A stretch of DNA of 50,317 nt from assembly GCA_029561145.1 (NCBI GenBank), contig JAKQJM010000043.1:1-50317 (forward strand). Direction: 5' to 3'. Below, piece by piece: positions 16,285 to 26,154 of the stretch. The notes under the pieces are model-generated. The model did no database searches and was not told the DNA's origin. It saw only the letters and a list, made by a program, of their open reading frames with translations. Made by a program: the position numbers and the translations under genes. How positions within the stretch are numbered: position 1 is the first letter of the stretch; each line of letters opens with the position of its first letter. Source of the DNA: Pseudomonadota bacterium. GTDB taxonomy: Bacteria; Pseudomonadota; Gammaproteobacteria; Xanthomonadales; Rhodanobacteraceae.

Positions 16285-19182
16285 GTGCTGGAAGGACTGC
16301 CATGTCCTCAAGTCCCGGCGCGGGCATCAGGCTCCGTTGGATCGGCTTGTGCCCGAGCCCTCATCGAAATCAGCGACATTGATCAGTTCGGCGCGTTTGT
16401 CGAGCGCTTCGCGCGCGAGCAACTGGGTTGTGAGAACGTCGCGTTCTGCCTGACCGGCGAGGACGGTGCCGGAAGCTTCCCGTGCGCGGCTACCAGCAGG
16501 CGGGAGCTCCGCATCGAGCTCGCCGATGGCCGTGCAGGCCTGAGCATGTCATTCGGGCACGAGGTCTGCGACCCGTCGGCATCGGGATCGACCGATTTCT
16601 CGTGGATCGACCTCGTCGACCTGCGCCTGCGCGAACTGCTGCAGACGCGCAACCTGAAGCGTGACGTCGAAACGGCACGGAGCGACGAGACCCTGCAGCA
16701 GGCGCTCTACGCGATAGCCAATCTCGCTCATTCGAACCTGGATATTTCCGAGATGCTGGCGCGCGTCCACGAAGCGGTCGCTCACTTGACCTACGCGGAA
16801 AACTTCTATGTCGCGCTTTACGACGATGTCCGCAATGTCATGCACTTCCCCTACTACGCCGACTCCGATGATCCTGCGGTGTCGGATGCGCGCTTCGAAC
16901 TTGCCGCGCGCGACTACCCGAGCAGCCTGACCTTCGAAGTCGTGCACAGCGGCCGATCGCTGCTCGGTGGCAGCGCCGCATTGCGCGCGCAACTCGGCTT
17001 CGGCAACGATCCCCGGCTCGGGCCCGATTGCGTCGACTGGCTGGGGGTGCCGATGCTTGAAGGCGACCGCGTTCGCGGCGCGGTTGTTGTGCAGAGCTAC
17101 GATGATGCACACCGCTACAGCGAGCGTGATCGCAGCCTGCTGACCTTTGTCTCCCAGCACATCCTGTCGGCGGTCACGCGCAAGCAAGCCAGAGAGCGCC
17201 TTGAGATCGAGGTCCAGCGTAGGACCTTCGAGATCGCCGAGACCAACAAGGCGTTGCGCGCGGAAGTCGCCGGACGCCAGCGCGCCCAGCAAATGCAGGC
17301 TGCCTTGTACCGGATCGCCGAGCTCGCCAGCGGGCGTTGCGGGCTCGACGCGTTCTACGTCGGCGTGCACGGCGTCGTTTCGGAACTGCTCAACGCGAGC
17401 AATTTCTTCATCGCGCTGCTCTCCGACGACGGCAGCGAGTTGCGGTTCCCCTATTTCGTTGACGAGCGCGATACTCCGATGAGCGCTCGCCGCCTTACCA
17501 ACGGCATCACTGAATGGGTGTTGCGCAACCGCCAGCCATTGCTGGCCACCGAAGCCGAAATCCGCCGACTCATCGATGCCGGCCAGATGGTCATGTTCGG
17601 CACCCTGCCCAAGTGCTGGCTCGGCGTGCCGTTGCTGCTCGACCATCAGGCCGTCGGCGTCATGGTCGTGCAAAGCTATGACGACGCGTACGATTATCGC
17701 CTGCCCGAGCAGGAGATCCTGCAGTTCGCCTCGCTCCACATCGCCACCGCGCTGGAGCGCAAGCGCACCCACGAGCGGCTGCTGCAGGCGCATGCCGACC
17801 TCGAATTGCGCGTCGAGCAACGCACGGAGGAACTCAAGCTGGCGAACCAGGACCTGCGCACTCAGATCACCGTGCGCCAGCACGTCGAGTCACGCCTCAA
17901 GCATGAAACCCTGCACGATGGGCTGACCGGTCTGCCGAACCGCGCCGCATTCCTGTTGCGGCTGCACGAAGTATTGCAGCGCTACCAGCGCGATCCGGAG
18001 CACAACTTTGCGGTGCTCTTTCTCGACCTCGACCGTTTCAAGGTGGTCAATGATTCGGTCGGCCATCTGCTCGGCGACGAGCTCCTGATCGAGGCCGGCA
18101 AACGGATTTCCAGCTGCATTCGTGCACCGGATTCGGTCGCCCGACTCGGTGGCGACGAATTCACGGTCCTCCTGGAGGATATTTGCAGCGTCGAGGATGC
18201 GTGCCTGATCGCGAGCCGGTTGCTCAATGTCATGGTCGATCCGATCCGGCTCGGCGACAAGGAGATCTACTCCTCGGCGAGTATCGGCATCACGCTGGCT
18301 CATCCACGCTACAGCCAGCCCGACGAGTTGCTGCGCGATGCCGATATCGCGATGTACCGGGCGAAGGCGCATGGCCGCCAGCGCTTTGAATTGTTCGACG
18401 AGCAATTGCGCCAGGAGGCGCTGAACCTGCTCGATCTCGAGAGCGACATGCGCCGCGCATTGACGCGCAACGAGTTCGAACCCTATCTGCAGCCGATCGT
18501 GCGACTGGCCGATGGCAGCGTGCTCGGCTACGAGGCACTGCTGCGCTGGCGCCACTCATCGCGCGGACTTTTGCTGCCAGGGCAGTTCCTTGGCGTAGCC
18601 GAGGATTCCGGAAACGTCGAACAGATCGACTGGCAACTCTACGAGCGGGTCTGCAGCAGGATCGCCGATCTCGGTGACACCCAGGCCTATGTCGGAATCA
18701 ATGTTTCGGCGCGTCATTTCCGCTCGCCGAACCTGGTCCACAGCCTGCTCGACATGCTCAGGGCCTACCGGATTCCAACCTGGCGGATTCGCATCGAGGT
18801 CACTGAAGGTGCCTTGCTGCAAAACCCCGAGCAGGCTTGCGCGACGATCCTCCATCTGCGCAACGCCGGGGTACTGACGTCGCTCGACGATTTCGGCACG
18901 GGTTATTCGTCGTTGTCGTACCTGCATCGCTTCCCTTTGCACGCACTCAAGATCGACCGTTCCTTTGTTGCCGGACTGCAATCGGATCTCGGTGGGAGCA
19001 GCGCCGCGGTCGTGCGGGCGATTCGCGCGCTGGCCGGATCATTGGATATGGAAGTCGTTGCCGAAGGCATCGAGACAGCGGCCCAGTGCGAAGCGCTGAT
19101 GCGACTGGATTGCACGATCGGCCAGGGCTTCCTGTTCGCCCACCCACGTCCCGCCGCCGAGCTGATGACGACGGCTCACTGA
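16285..19182 (+). CDS. GAF-GAF-GGDEF-EAL cyclic-di-GMP protein
   Basis: A 965-residue signalling protein. The start taken is GTG at 16285, preceded closely by GGAGG at 16276-16280; the true start is uncertain. Two GAF-like modules occupy about residues 140-305 and 345-500 and are similar to each other (compare NFYVALYDDVRNVMHFPYY with NFFIALLSDDGSELRFPYF). They are linked by coiled coils. The diguanylate cyclase site GGDEF is at residues 622-626, intact and with RxGGDEF context. The phosphodiesterase domain has EAL at 750-752 in YEALLRW and DDFGTGYSS near 868. Both catalytic motifs look intact, so it may make and degrade c-di-GMP under control of a ligand bound by the GAF pair. No transmembrane segment is seen. 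Confidence 0.9.
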   Translation: MLEGLPCPQVPARASGSVGSACARALIEISDIDQFGAFVERFAREQLGCENVAFCLTGEDGAGSFPCAATSRRELRIELADGRAGLSMSFGHEVCDPSASGSTDFSWIDLVDLRLRELLQTRNLKRDVETARSDETLQQALYAIANLAHSNLDISEMLARVHEAVAHLTYAENFYVALYDDVRNVMHFPYYADSDDPAVSDARFELAARDYPSSLTFEVVHSGRSLLGGSAALRAQLGFGNDPRLGPDCVDWLGVPMLEGDRVRGAVVVQSYDDAHRYSERDRSLLTFVSQHILSAVTRKQARERLEIEVQRRTFEIAETNKALRAEVAGRQRAQQMQAALYRIAELASGRCGLDAFYVGVHGVVSELLNASNFFIALLSDDGSELRFPYFVDERDTPMSARRLTNGITEWVLRNRQPLLATEAEIRRLIDAGQMVMFGTLPKCWLGVPLLLDHQAVGVMVVQSYDDAYDYRLPEQEILQFASLHIATALERKRTHERLLQAHADLELRVEQRTEELKLANQDLRTQITVRQHVESRLKHETLHDGLTGLPNRAAFLLRLHEVLQRYQRDPEHNFAVLFLDLDRFKVVNDSVGHLLGDELLIEAGKRISSCIRAPDSVARLGGDEFTVLLEDICSVEDACLIASRLLNVMVDPIRLGDKEIYSSASIGITLAHPRYSQPDELLRDADIAMYRAKAHGRQRFELFDEQLRQEALNLLDLESDMRRALTRNEFEPYLQPIVRLADGSVLGYEALLRWRHSSRGLLLPGQFLGVAEDSGNVEQIDWQLYERVCSRIADLGDTQAYVGINVSARHFRSPNLVHSLLDMLRAYRIPTWRIRIEVTEGALLQNPEQACATILHLRNAGVLTSLDDFGTGYSSLSYLHRFPLHALKIDRSFVAGLQSDLGGSSAAVVRAIRALAGSLDMEVVAEGIETAAQCEALMRLDCTIGQGFLFAHPRPAAELMTTAH

Positions 19183-19215
19183 GCAAGGTCGCGCTCGCGC
19201 GCATCGACGTGTGGA

Positions 19216-20100
19216 TCAGTGGGCGTGTTGTTGCCGCCAGTATTCACCGAGCACGACCGCAGCGCTCGCCGCGATGTTGAGGCTCTCGACGATACCGCTG
19301 CCGGGTATCGTCAGGCGCTGGTCCGCTGTTTCGATCAGCGCCTTGTTCATGCCCTCACCCTCGGCGCCGAAGACCAGCACGGTGCGCGGCGCGATACGCG
19401 AGGCATACAGGCCCGCACCATCGCGCGGCACGGTCGCGGTGATCGTGTAGCCTGCCGTGCGCAAGCTCGAAATCGCGGCCTGCTGATCATCGATCCGCGC
19501 CATCGCAACGACTTCGGCTCCGCCTTCGGCGACGCGCGCAGCGGCACCCGAGAGATCCAGCGACGAGGACTTCGGCACGATCACGCCGGCCACTGCGAAA
19601 TGCGCGGCGCTGCGCAACAGGGCACCGAGATTGTGCGGGTTGCCGACACCGTCCAGCCAGATCAGCAGCGACGGATCCGGTGCGGCTGGCTGGGCGGCAA
19701 GCAGGTCGGCGAGTGCCAGTGCCGGCGGGCGTAGCATCTCGAAACAGATGCCTTCGTGGTGGCGTGACCCGGTCAACTTGTCGAGATCGGTATTCTCGAC
19801 CACGCGATAGCCGAGCCGCTGTTTCACGCACCACGCCAGCACCGGCTTCAGTTCGGCGATGCGCGACTCGAGCAAATAGACCTTGCGCAATTGTCCCGGG
19901 CGGCGGGCAAATGCCGCCAGGCAGGCATTGATCCCGTACAGGCGCATCTCGCCAGCGGGGCGGATGACGCGCTGTGGAGGATCCTGCTCCGCTTCCTCGC
20001 GCGGCACGGCCGGCGCGACCTGGCGTTCAGCCTGCGGCGAACGCGACTTCCATGGCGACGGCGTCGCAGGCTTTCCGCCTTTCCATCTGTTCTCGGTCAT
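19216..20100 (-). CDS. TrmH/RlmB-type RNA 2'-O-methyltransferase
   Basis: A 294-residue SpoU-class methyltransferase. A basic, proline-rich N-terminal extension (residues 1-50) is followed by the L30e-like substrate-binding domain (MRLYGINACLAAFARRPGQLRKVYL) and the knotted SPOUT domain. Motif 1 is GNPHNLGALLRSA, motif 2 LVFGAEGEGM and motif 3 IPGSGIVESLNIAASAAV. The family 2'-O-methylates G2251 of 23S rRNA (RlmB) or tRNA G18. The long N-terminal extension is unusual for RlmB, so the target is uncertain. It is the last gene of the leftward efflux cluster, 78 bases after the RND pump. Confidence 0.88.
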   Translation of the reverse strand: MTENRWKGGKPATPSPWKSRSPQAERQVAPAVPREEAEQDPPQRVIRPAGEMRLYGINACLAAFARRPGQLRKVYLLESRIAELKPVLAWCVKQRLGYRVVENTDLDKLTGSRHHEGICFEMLRPPALALADLLAAQPAAPDPSLLIWLDGVGNPHNLGALLRSAAHFAVAGVIVPKSSSLDLSGAAARVAEGGAEVVAMARIDDQQAAISSLRTAGYTITATVPRDGAGLYASRIAPRTVLVFGAEGEGMNKALIETADQRLTIPGSGIVESLNIAASAAVVLGEYWRQQHAH

Positions 20101-20178
20101 CCGCGGATTCCCCCGTCGTCAAGCGGTCGAGCATCTCATGCCACGCGTTCAGGAATCGTCATGTGCCGATCGCGTGGC

Positions 20179-23100
20179 TCACGCGTGACCACCGGCAACC
20201 GGCGTCTGTGCATCGAGACTTTCGATCTTTCGCGCCAGCGCATCGGGAGATCGTGTGTAGGGTGCGAGCAGCGAATAGAACGATGGCACGACGAACAGCG
20301 ACAACAGGGTCGAAAAAGCCACGCCGAAGATCACCACGACACCGATCGAGGCTCGACTGGCCGAACCGGGTCCGCCCGCGAGCACAAGCGGAACCGCGCC
20401 GGCGATCGTCGCCACCGAGGTCATCAGGATCGGGCGCAGGCGTACCGAAGCGGACTCGGCGATGGCCTCGCTGATGCTCATGCCTTCGTCGCGCAGCTGG
20501 TTGGCGAATTCGACGATCAGGATGCCGTTCTTCGCGGCAAGACCGATCAGCATGACGATACCGATCTGACTGAACAGGTTGAAGGTGTTGCCGGTCAACC
20601 AGAGACCGATCAGGGCGCCCAGGATTGCCAGTGGCACCGTCAGCATGATGACGAAGGGATGCATGAAACTTTCGAACTGGGCTGCCAGCACGAGATAGAC
20701 CACGAGCAGGGCAAGGGCGAAAGTGAGGACGACCGCACCGCCGGCCTTCTGGTATTCGCGGGAATCGCCCTTGTAGTCGATCTGGGCACTCGCTGGCAAT
20801 TCCTCGGCCGCCGTCTTCTGCACCCACGCAAGCGCTTCGCCCAGCGTGTAGCCCGGCGCGAGACCTGCCGACAAGGTGATGCCGCGCAGACGATTGAAGC
20901 GATTGAGCCGACCGGGCTCAGCCAGCTCGCTGAGGCTGACCAGGTTCGCCAGCGGAATCAGCTGGCCACTGCCCGCCGAACGCACGTAGAGATTGTCCAG
21001 GTCGGCCGGCGCGGCCCGGTCACTGCGTTGCGCCTGCATGATGACGTCGTACTCTTCGCCACCATCGACATAGGTCGTGACCTTGCGCCCGCCCATCATG
21101 GTTTCGAGCGCGCGCCCGATCTCCTGTGCCGACACACCGAGATCGGCAGCACGCGCATGATCGATCTCGACGCGCATCTGCGGCTGCGTTTCCTTGTAGT
21201 CCGAATCGGCACCGAACAGCCCCGGATTGGCCTCCATGCGCGCGAGCATACGATCGCGCCAGATCGCCAGTTCCTTGTAGTCCGGTCCACCAAGGACGAC
21301 GTTGAGCGGCTGGCCGCCTCCACGAATCAGCCCGGTCCGATACGAGGGTACGGCGCGCACGCCAGGCAGCGTCGCCAGTTCCTTGCGCAGCTGGTCGGCA
21401 ACCTGCGGCGTCGATACATCGCGCTTCGTCCAATCCTTGAGGAATACCGTCATGCGGCCGGTATGCATCTCCTGGCTCGCGCCATAGCTGCCCGGCACGC
21501 GCGAATTGACCCGCTCGATCGGTCCACCCTCGCCGATCAGGCTGAGGAATTTCTGCTCGACCTCGTGCATCTGGCCGACGGTATAGTCGAAGCCTGCGCC
21601 TTCCGGACCGCTGACCGAGACATTGAAAACGCCGCGATCCTCGGTCGGCGCCAGTTCGGTCGGCACGAATCTGAGCAGGACGCCACTCAGGCCCAGCGCA
21701 GCAAGCATGACCAGGCCGAACACCAGCGGTTTCCCGCTGCTGCGCACGACACCGCGCCTGTACATCGCCGTCAGGCGATCCAGGTGTTTGTGGACGAACG
21801 CATTGAAGCCCCGCTTTCGCGTGTGCGCACGCACGAGCTTGGATGCCATCATCGGCGTCAGCGTCAGTGCGACGAAAGCCGACAGCGCAACCGCGCCGGC
21901 CAGGGTCACCGACAGTTCGCGAAACAGACGCCCGGTATTTCCTTCCATGAACCCGATCGGCAGGAAAACCGAAACCAGCACGGCCGTCGTCGCGATCACG
22001 GCAAAGGCGACCTGGCGCGTGCCACGCTTGGCGGCGATCAGCGGCGGCTCGCCGAGATCCGCGCGACGCTGGATGTTCTCGAGCACGACGATCGCATCGT
22101 CGACGACGAGGCCGATGCACAGCACCAGGGCAAGCAGGGTCAGCAGGTTGATCGAATAGTCGAACGCGTAAAGCCCGATGAAGGCGGCAACCAGGCAAAC
22201 CGGCACGGTGATCGCCGGGATCAGCGCCGATCGGGCGCTGCCGAGAAACAGGAAGATCACGATGACGACGAGGATGCCGCCCTCGATCAGGGTCGCGTAA
22301 ACACGTTCGACCGCCGACTCGATGAACAGGGTGGAGTCGTAGGCGACAAAGATCTCGGTGCCGGCCGGCAAGGTCTTTTGCACGCGTTCGGCCTCGGCAC
22401 GAGCGGCGCGCGCGACATCGAGGCTGTTCGCGGTCGACGTCTTGACGATGCCGAGGCCGACATTCGGCTGCGCGTTGCTGCGCAGGTAGGAACGGCGCTC
22501 TTCGGCGGCGCGCTCGACCTTGGCCACGTCGCCGAGATGCACGATATAGCCGTCATTTCCCTTGGCCAGCGCGAGCTTCGAGAAATCCTCGGCCTTGCGG
22601 TAGTTGCGCTGCACGCGCAACGTGAAATCCCGGCTCTGCGACTCGATGCTGCCGGCGGGCAACTCGACGTTCTCGCGCAGCAATGCGGCCTCGACATCGG
22701 AAACCGCGAGACCACGCGCCGCCAGTGCCTCGCGATCGAGCCAGATCCGCATCGCGTAACGCTGGCCGCCGCCGACGATCACGCGCGCAACGCCCTCGAT
22801 CGCCGACAGGCGATCGGATACGTAGCGATCGGCGTAATCGCTCAACTCGAGCGAATCCATGCGGTCGGAACGCATGTTGAGCCACAGGATAGGGTCCGAG
22901 TCGCTCTCGACCTTCGAAACTTCGGGTGGGTCGGCTTCGTCCGGCAGCCGATTCTGCACGCGGCTGATTGCATCGCGCACATCGTTGGCCGCCGCTTCGA
23001 TATCGCGACTGAGCTTGAACTCCATCGACACGTCGGCACTGCCGTTGCGACTGCTCGATTCCATCGTGTCGACGCCTTCGATACCGGCCAGCGCATCCTC

Positions 23101-23301
23101 GAGGACCTGGGTAATGCGGGTTTCCACGACCCCGGCCGATGCGCCGGGATAGTTGACCTGGACTGAAACGATAGGCGGATCGATCGCCGGAAGTTCACGC
23201 AAGGTCAGGCGGCTGAACGACATGACCCCCAGTACCACCAGGAGCAGACTGACGACGGCGGCGAATACCGGGCGCCGTATCGAGATATCCGAGAGATTCA
23301 T
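20179..23301 (-). CDS. RND multidrug efflux pump permease
   Basis: A 1040-residue inner-membrane RND (HAE-1) transporter. It begins MNLSDISIRRPVFAAVVSLLLVV, as the AcrB/MexK/MuxB relatives do. Twelve membrane helices, arranged as 1+5 and 1+5 around two large periplasmic loops, can be traced. TM4 holds GLVVDDAIVVLENI with the adjacent proton-relay aspartates, and the second half has the usual QIGIVMLIGLAAKNGILIVE segment near TM10. Its ATG overlaps the adaptor stop by four bases (ATGA at 23298-23301), so the two are translationally coupled. It exports drugs or lipophilic compounds through a TolC-like channel that is not encoded here. Confidence 0.95.
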   Translation of the reverse strand: MNLSDISIRRPVFAAVVSLLLVVLGVMSFSRLTLRELPAIDPPIVSVQVNYPGASAGVVETRITQVLEDALAGIEGVDTMESSSRNGSADVSMEFKLSRDIEAAANDVRDAISRVQNRLPDEADPPEVSKVESDSDPILWLNMRSDRMDSLELSDYADRYVSDRLSAIEGVARVIVGGGQRYAMRIWLDREALAARGLAVSDVEAALLRENVELPAGSIESQSRDFTLRVQRNYRKAEDFSKLALAKGNDGYIVHLGDVAKVERAAEERRSYLRSNAQPNVGLGIVKTSTANSLDVARAARAEAERVQKTLPAGTEIFVAYDSTLFIESAVERVYATLIEGGILVVIVIFLFLGSARSALIPAITVPVCLVAAFIGLYAFDYSINLLTLLALVLCIGLVVDDAIVVLENIQRRADLGEPPLIAAKRGTRQVAFAVIATTAVLVSVFLPIGFMEGNTGRLFRELSVTLAGAVALSAFVALTLTPMMASKLVRAHTRKRGFNAFVHKHLDRLTAMYRRGVVRSSGKPLVFGLVMLAALGLSGVLLRFVPTELAPTEDRGVFNVSVSGPEGAGFDYTVGQMHEVEQKFLSLIGEGGPIERVNSRVPGSYGASQEMHTGRMTVFLKDWTKRDVSTPQVADQLRKELATLPGVRAVPSYRTGLIRGGGQPLNVVLGGPDYKELAIWRDRMLARMEANPGLFGADSDYKETQPQMRVEIDHARAADLGVSAQEIGRALETMMGGRKVTTYVDGGEEYDVIMQAQRSDRAAPADLDNLYVRSAGSGQLIPLANLVSLSELAEPGRLNRFNRLRGITLSAGLAPGYTLGEALAWVQKTAAEELPASAQIDYKGDSREYQKAGGAVVLTFALALLVVYLVLAAQFESFMHPFVIMLTVPLAILGALIGLWLTGNTFNLFSQIGIVMLIGLAAKNGILIVEFANQLRDEGMSISEAIAESASVRLRPILMTSVATIAGAVPLVLAGGPGSASRASIGVVVIFGVAFSTLLSLFVVPSFYSLLAPYTRSPDALARKIESLDAQTPVAGGHA

Positions 23302-24353
23302 CGTGCAGAACCTTCGGCAGGCCTGGCGTCACTGATGGTGGCGCCGTCGCGCAGCTTGACCGTGCCATCGACGACCACGCGCGCGCCGGACTCGATGCCC
23401 TTGCTGATCTCGACCTTGCCATCACGTCGCGCACCGAGCTCCACTTCGATCCGTTCCACCGTCATGTCGGGCTTGACCCGATAAAGGAACGAACCGCCCC
23501 CGACCTGTTCAACCGCGATCTCCGGCACGGCGAGCACTTCGCGGCCCGGCTGCAGGACGTTGACGGTCATGAGCATGCCGGCGCGCAAGGCATGATCGGC
23601 GTTCGGCAACTCGGCGCGAACGAGGATCGCGCGCGTGATCGGATCGACCCGCGCGTCGATCGAGACGACCTTGCCGCTGAAGCTGCGTCCGGGATACGCG
23701 ACGCTGGCCGCGGTCAATTCCAGGCCCGGCTTGAGCATGGCGAGATAGCGCTCGGCCAAGGCGAAATCGAGCTTGATCGTATCGATGTCGTCGAGTGTCG
23801 CGATGACCGTCCCCGGCGTGACGAGCGAACCGACGCTGACCTGGCGCAATCCGAGCATGCCCGGGAAAGGCGCCGTGACGACACGATCGGACAATTGCGC
23901 GCGCAGCACGGCGACCCGCGCCTGGCTTGAATCGTGGGTGGCGCGCGCCGTATCGGCAACCTGCCGCGAAACCGTTCCTTGCCGGACCAGATCGTTGTTG
24001 CGGTCCATCAGGCGTTCGGCGTCCTTGTAGGTCGCCTGCGCTTCGGCCAGGGCAGCGACCTGCTGGCCCGAGGTCAGCTCGACCAGGACATCGCCGGCAT
24101 CGACGCGCTGGCCATCACTGAAGTTCACCTTGCGCACGGTTTCCGTGATCTTCGCCGTCAGGGTGACGGATTCGCGTGCCTTGGTCGTGCCAACCGCCTC
24201 GATCGTATCGATCCATGCGCTTGGCTCAACCACGGTCGTGGAGACCGGAATGGCGGCGACCGCGGACCTCTTTTCGTCCGTCGTGCCTGACGAACACGCG
24301 GTGACCGCGGACAGAAGGGAAACCAGCAGGAGGTTGCGCATGAATTTCTGCAT
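23298..24353 (-). CDS. RND efflux periplasmic adaptor lipoprotein
   Basis: A 351-residue AcrA/MexA-type membrane-fusion protein. The start at 24353 (MQKFMRNLLLVSLLSAVTACSS) gives a lipoprotein signal with lipobox VTAC; an alternative ATG at 24341 would give MRNLLLV. The lipoyl halves are visible as ITETVRKVNFSDGQRVDAGDVLVELTS and TAPFPGMLGLRQVSVGSLVTPG, separated by a rather short alpha-hairpin (about residues 105-160). The C-terminal beta-barrel and membrane-proximal parts are normal. It is coupled to the RND gene by a four-base overlap and lies 123 bases downstream of the emrB-like gene. Confidence 0.93.
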   Translation of the reverse strand: MQKFMRNLLLVSLLSAVTACSSGTTDEKRSAVAAIPVSTTVVEPSAWIDTIEAVGTTKARESVTLTAKITETVRKVNFSDGQRVDAGDVLVELTSGQQVAALAEAQATYKDAERLMDRNNDLVRQGTVSRQVADTARATHDSSQARVAVLRAQLSDRVVTAPFPGMLGLRQVSVGSLVTPGTVIATLDDIDTIKLDFALAERYLAMLKPGLELTAASVAYPGRSFSGKVVSIDARVDPITRAILVRAELPNADHALRAGMLMTVNVLQPGREVLAVPEIAVEQVGGGSFLYRVKPDMTVERIEVELGARRDGKVEISKGIESGARVVVDGTVKLRDGATISDARPAEGSAR

Positions 24354-24476
24354 CTCGTTGACGAACGTGAAACCTGGGATGGATTCCACCCGGCAAGGGT
24401 GAAACGGCATCGATGCGCAATGAAGGATTGCGCATCGTGCATTGGCGATCGTGAAGCGTAAACCGGACACCGGCTA

Positions 24477-26009
24477 TCAGTGATCGGTGGCCGGCGGAGG
24501 TGCCGCGATCGGCCCGTTGCGGCGCGGAATGCGGAACAGGAAAAGGAAGGGTAGCGCAACCAGGGTCATCCACATCATCAGCCAGAAGTCATTGATGTAG
24601 GCGATTGCCGCCGCCTGGCGAGTCACTTCCCCATTCAGGGCGGCCAATCCCTGCAACGAATCCGTGGTGAGAGCGCCTGTCGGCAGGTTGAGCGAATACG
24701 GCGTGATCCGCGATGCCAGTTCGGCGTGATTGAGCTGGGTATTGCGGGCGACGAGGGTGAACATGATCGAAATGCCGACACTCGATCCGATATTGCGCGC
24801 AAGACTGAAGATTCCGGCCGCCTCGGTGCGCGCCGATCCTGGCAGGGTCGCATAGGCGAGGGTCGACACCGGCACGAAAACGAGGCCGAGACCCAATCCC
24901 TGCAGCACGCCGACATTGATGATCGGCCAGACCGGCACGTCCGGGCCGAAGTGGGCGCTCAGGCCGAGCGAGAGCGCGATCAGCAGGATGCCGATCGCCA
25001 TTGGCTTGCGCGGATCGATGCCACGCTGGAGCAGGCGCCCGACGACGGTCATCGCCACCAGCGTGCCTACTCCACGAGGTGCGAGCAGAAGCCCGGTCGT
25101 GACGACCGGGTAATTCATGAGGTTCTGCAGGTACGGCGGCATCAGCGCCATCGTCGCGAAAAGGAGCACGCCGACAATGAAGATGAACAGGGTCGCGACA
25201 CCGAAATTCCTGTCCTTCAACAGCGACAGGTTGACGAAGGTCCGCTCGCTGCTGCGCCAGTGCACCCAGTACAGATAGAAGCCGAGCAAGGCCAGGGCGA
25301 GGTCGATCTGGATCTCGACCGAGGAAAACCAGTCCTGCTCGTTGCCACGATCCAGCATGAGCTGCAGGGCCGCGATTCCGATCGCGAGAAAGGCGAAACC
25401 GCGCCAGTCGAACCGGCTCGAATGGGTCTCATCCTTCGGCACGCTGGCAAGTACGCCGAGCAGGGCAATGATGCCGATCGGCACATTGATCAGGAACACC
25501 CAGTGCCAGCTGTAGTTGTCGGTCAGCCAGCCACCCAGCGGCGGCCCGACGATCGGCCCGACCATCACGCCCATGCCCCACATGGCCATGGCCGCGCCAT
25601 GCTTTTCGGGTGGAAACGCATCGAGCAGGGACGATTGCGAAATCGGCACGAGCGCCGCACCGAACACACCTTGAAGCAGACGGAACGCGACCATTTCGGT
25701 GATGTTCGTCGCGATGCCGCAAAGCACGGACGCCACCGTGAACCCGCCGATCGCGACGATCAGCAGATGGCGACGCCCGAAGCGCGCGGCGAGCCAGCCC
25801 GTGGCCGGCGTCGCGATCGCCGCAGCGACGATATACGAGGTGAGGATCCACGCGGCCTGATCCTGTGTTGCCGACAGCGAGCCCTGCATGTCGGGCAAGG
25901 CGACGTTGGCGATCGTCGAATCGATCACCTGCATCAAGGTCGCCAGCATGATCGAGACGACCAGCAGTGGCAGGTTGGGAACCTCGCGATGCGAGGCCGT
26001 GGTAGTCAT
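24477..26009 (-). CDS. EmrB/QacA-type DHA2 MFS drug exporter
   Basis: A 510-residue major-facilitator protein with 14 predicted membrane helices, the DHA2 layout. The start at 26009 (MTTTASHREVPNLP) is chosen because upstream sequence in the frame is unlike the family. Signatures are MQVIDSTIANVALPDMQGSL in TM1 (motif D1), GWLAARFGRRHLL (motif A) and GPIVGPPLGGWLTDNYSWHWVFLINVPIGI (motif C and following helix), all typical of EmrB. It follows the emrA-like gene with a 145-base gap that contains an inverted repeat. With that adaptor and a TolC it would export hydrophobic toxicants. Confidence 0.93.
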   Translation of the reverse strand: MTTTASHREVPNLPLLVVSIMLATLMQVIDSTIANVALPDMQGSLSATQDQAAWILTSYIVAAAIATPATGWLAARFGRRHLLIVAIGGFTVASVLCGIATNITEMVAFRLLQGVFGAALVPISQSSLLDAFPPEKHGAAMAMWGMGVMVGPIVGPPLGGWLTDNYSWHWVFLINVPIGIIALLGVLASVPKDETHSSRFDWRGFAFLAIGIAALQLMLDRGNEQDWFSSVEIQIDLALALLGFYLYWVHWRSSERTFVNLSLLKDRNFGVATLFIFIVGVLLFATMALMPPYLQNLMNYPVVTTGLLLAPRGVGTLVAMTVVGRLLQRGIDPRKPMAIGILLIALSLGLSAHFGPDVPVWPIINVGVLQGLGLGLVFVPVSTLAYATLPGSARTEAAGIFSLARNIGSSVGISIMFTLVARNTQLNHAELASRITPYSLNLPTGALTTDSLQGLAALNGEVTRQAAAIAYINDFWLMMWMTLVALPFLFLFRIPRRNGPIAAPPPATDH

Positions 26010-26035
26010 GGACGTTCCTGATGCCTGGAATTCGA

Positions 26036-26146
26036 GATTGGGGATTCGGGATAACCCGCTGCCTGGCAACTGAAACCCGGGTTTGGGGACTGGCGATGGC
26101 GAACCGGATCGCCGCTTCCGTTCCGCCGGATCCTCAATCCCCGATC
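26036..26146. repeat. Inverted repeat (REP-like) between emrA and emrB genes
   Basis: GATTGGGGATTCGGGAT at 26036-26052 is matched in inverse orientation by ATCCTCAATCCCCGATC at 26130-26146 (14 of 17 positions pair). Between them lies a perfect 12-base palindrome AAACCCGGGTTT at 26073-26084. The 145-base gap has no coding signal. The GGGGATTSGGGAT pattern resembles repetitive extragenic elements that I associate with Xanthomonadaceae genomes; that link is from memory. Confidence 0.45.
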
Positions 26147-26154
26147 GCGTTCCC

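Noticed and set aside
19891-23166. A 1091-codon open frame on the plus strand opposite the RND pump and methyltransferase genes
   Set aside because: Its composition (rich in Arg, Gln, His, Asp) is that of the reverse strand of GC-rich coding DNA, and the opposite strand encodes clear RND and SPOUT proteins.
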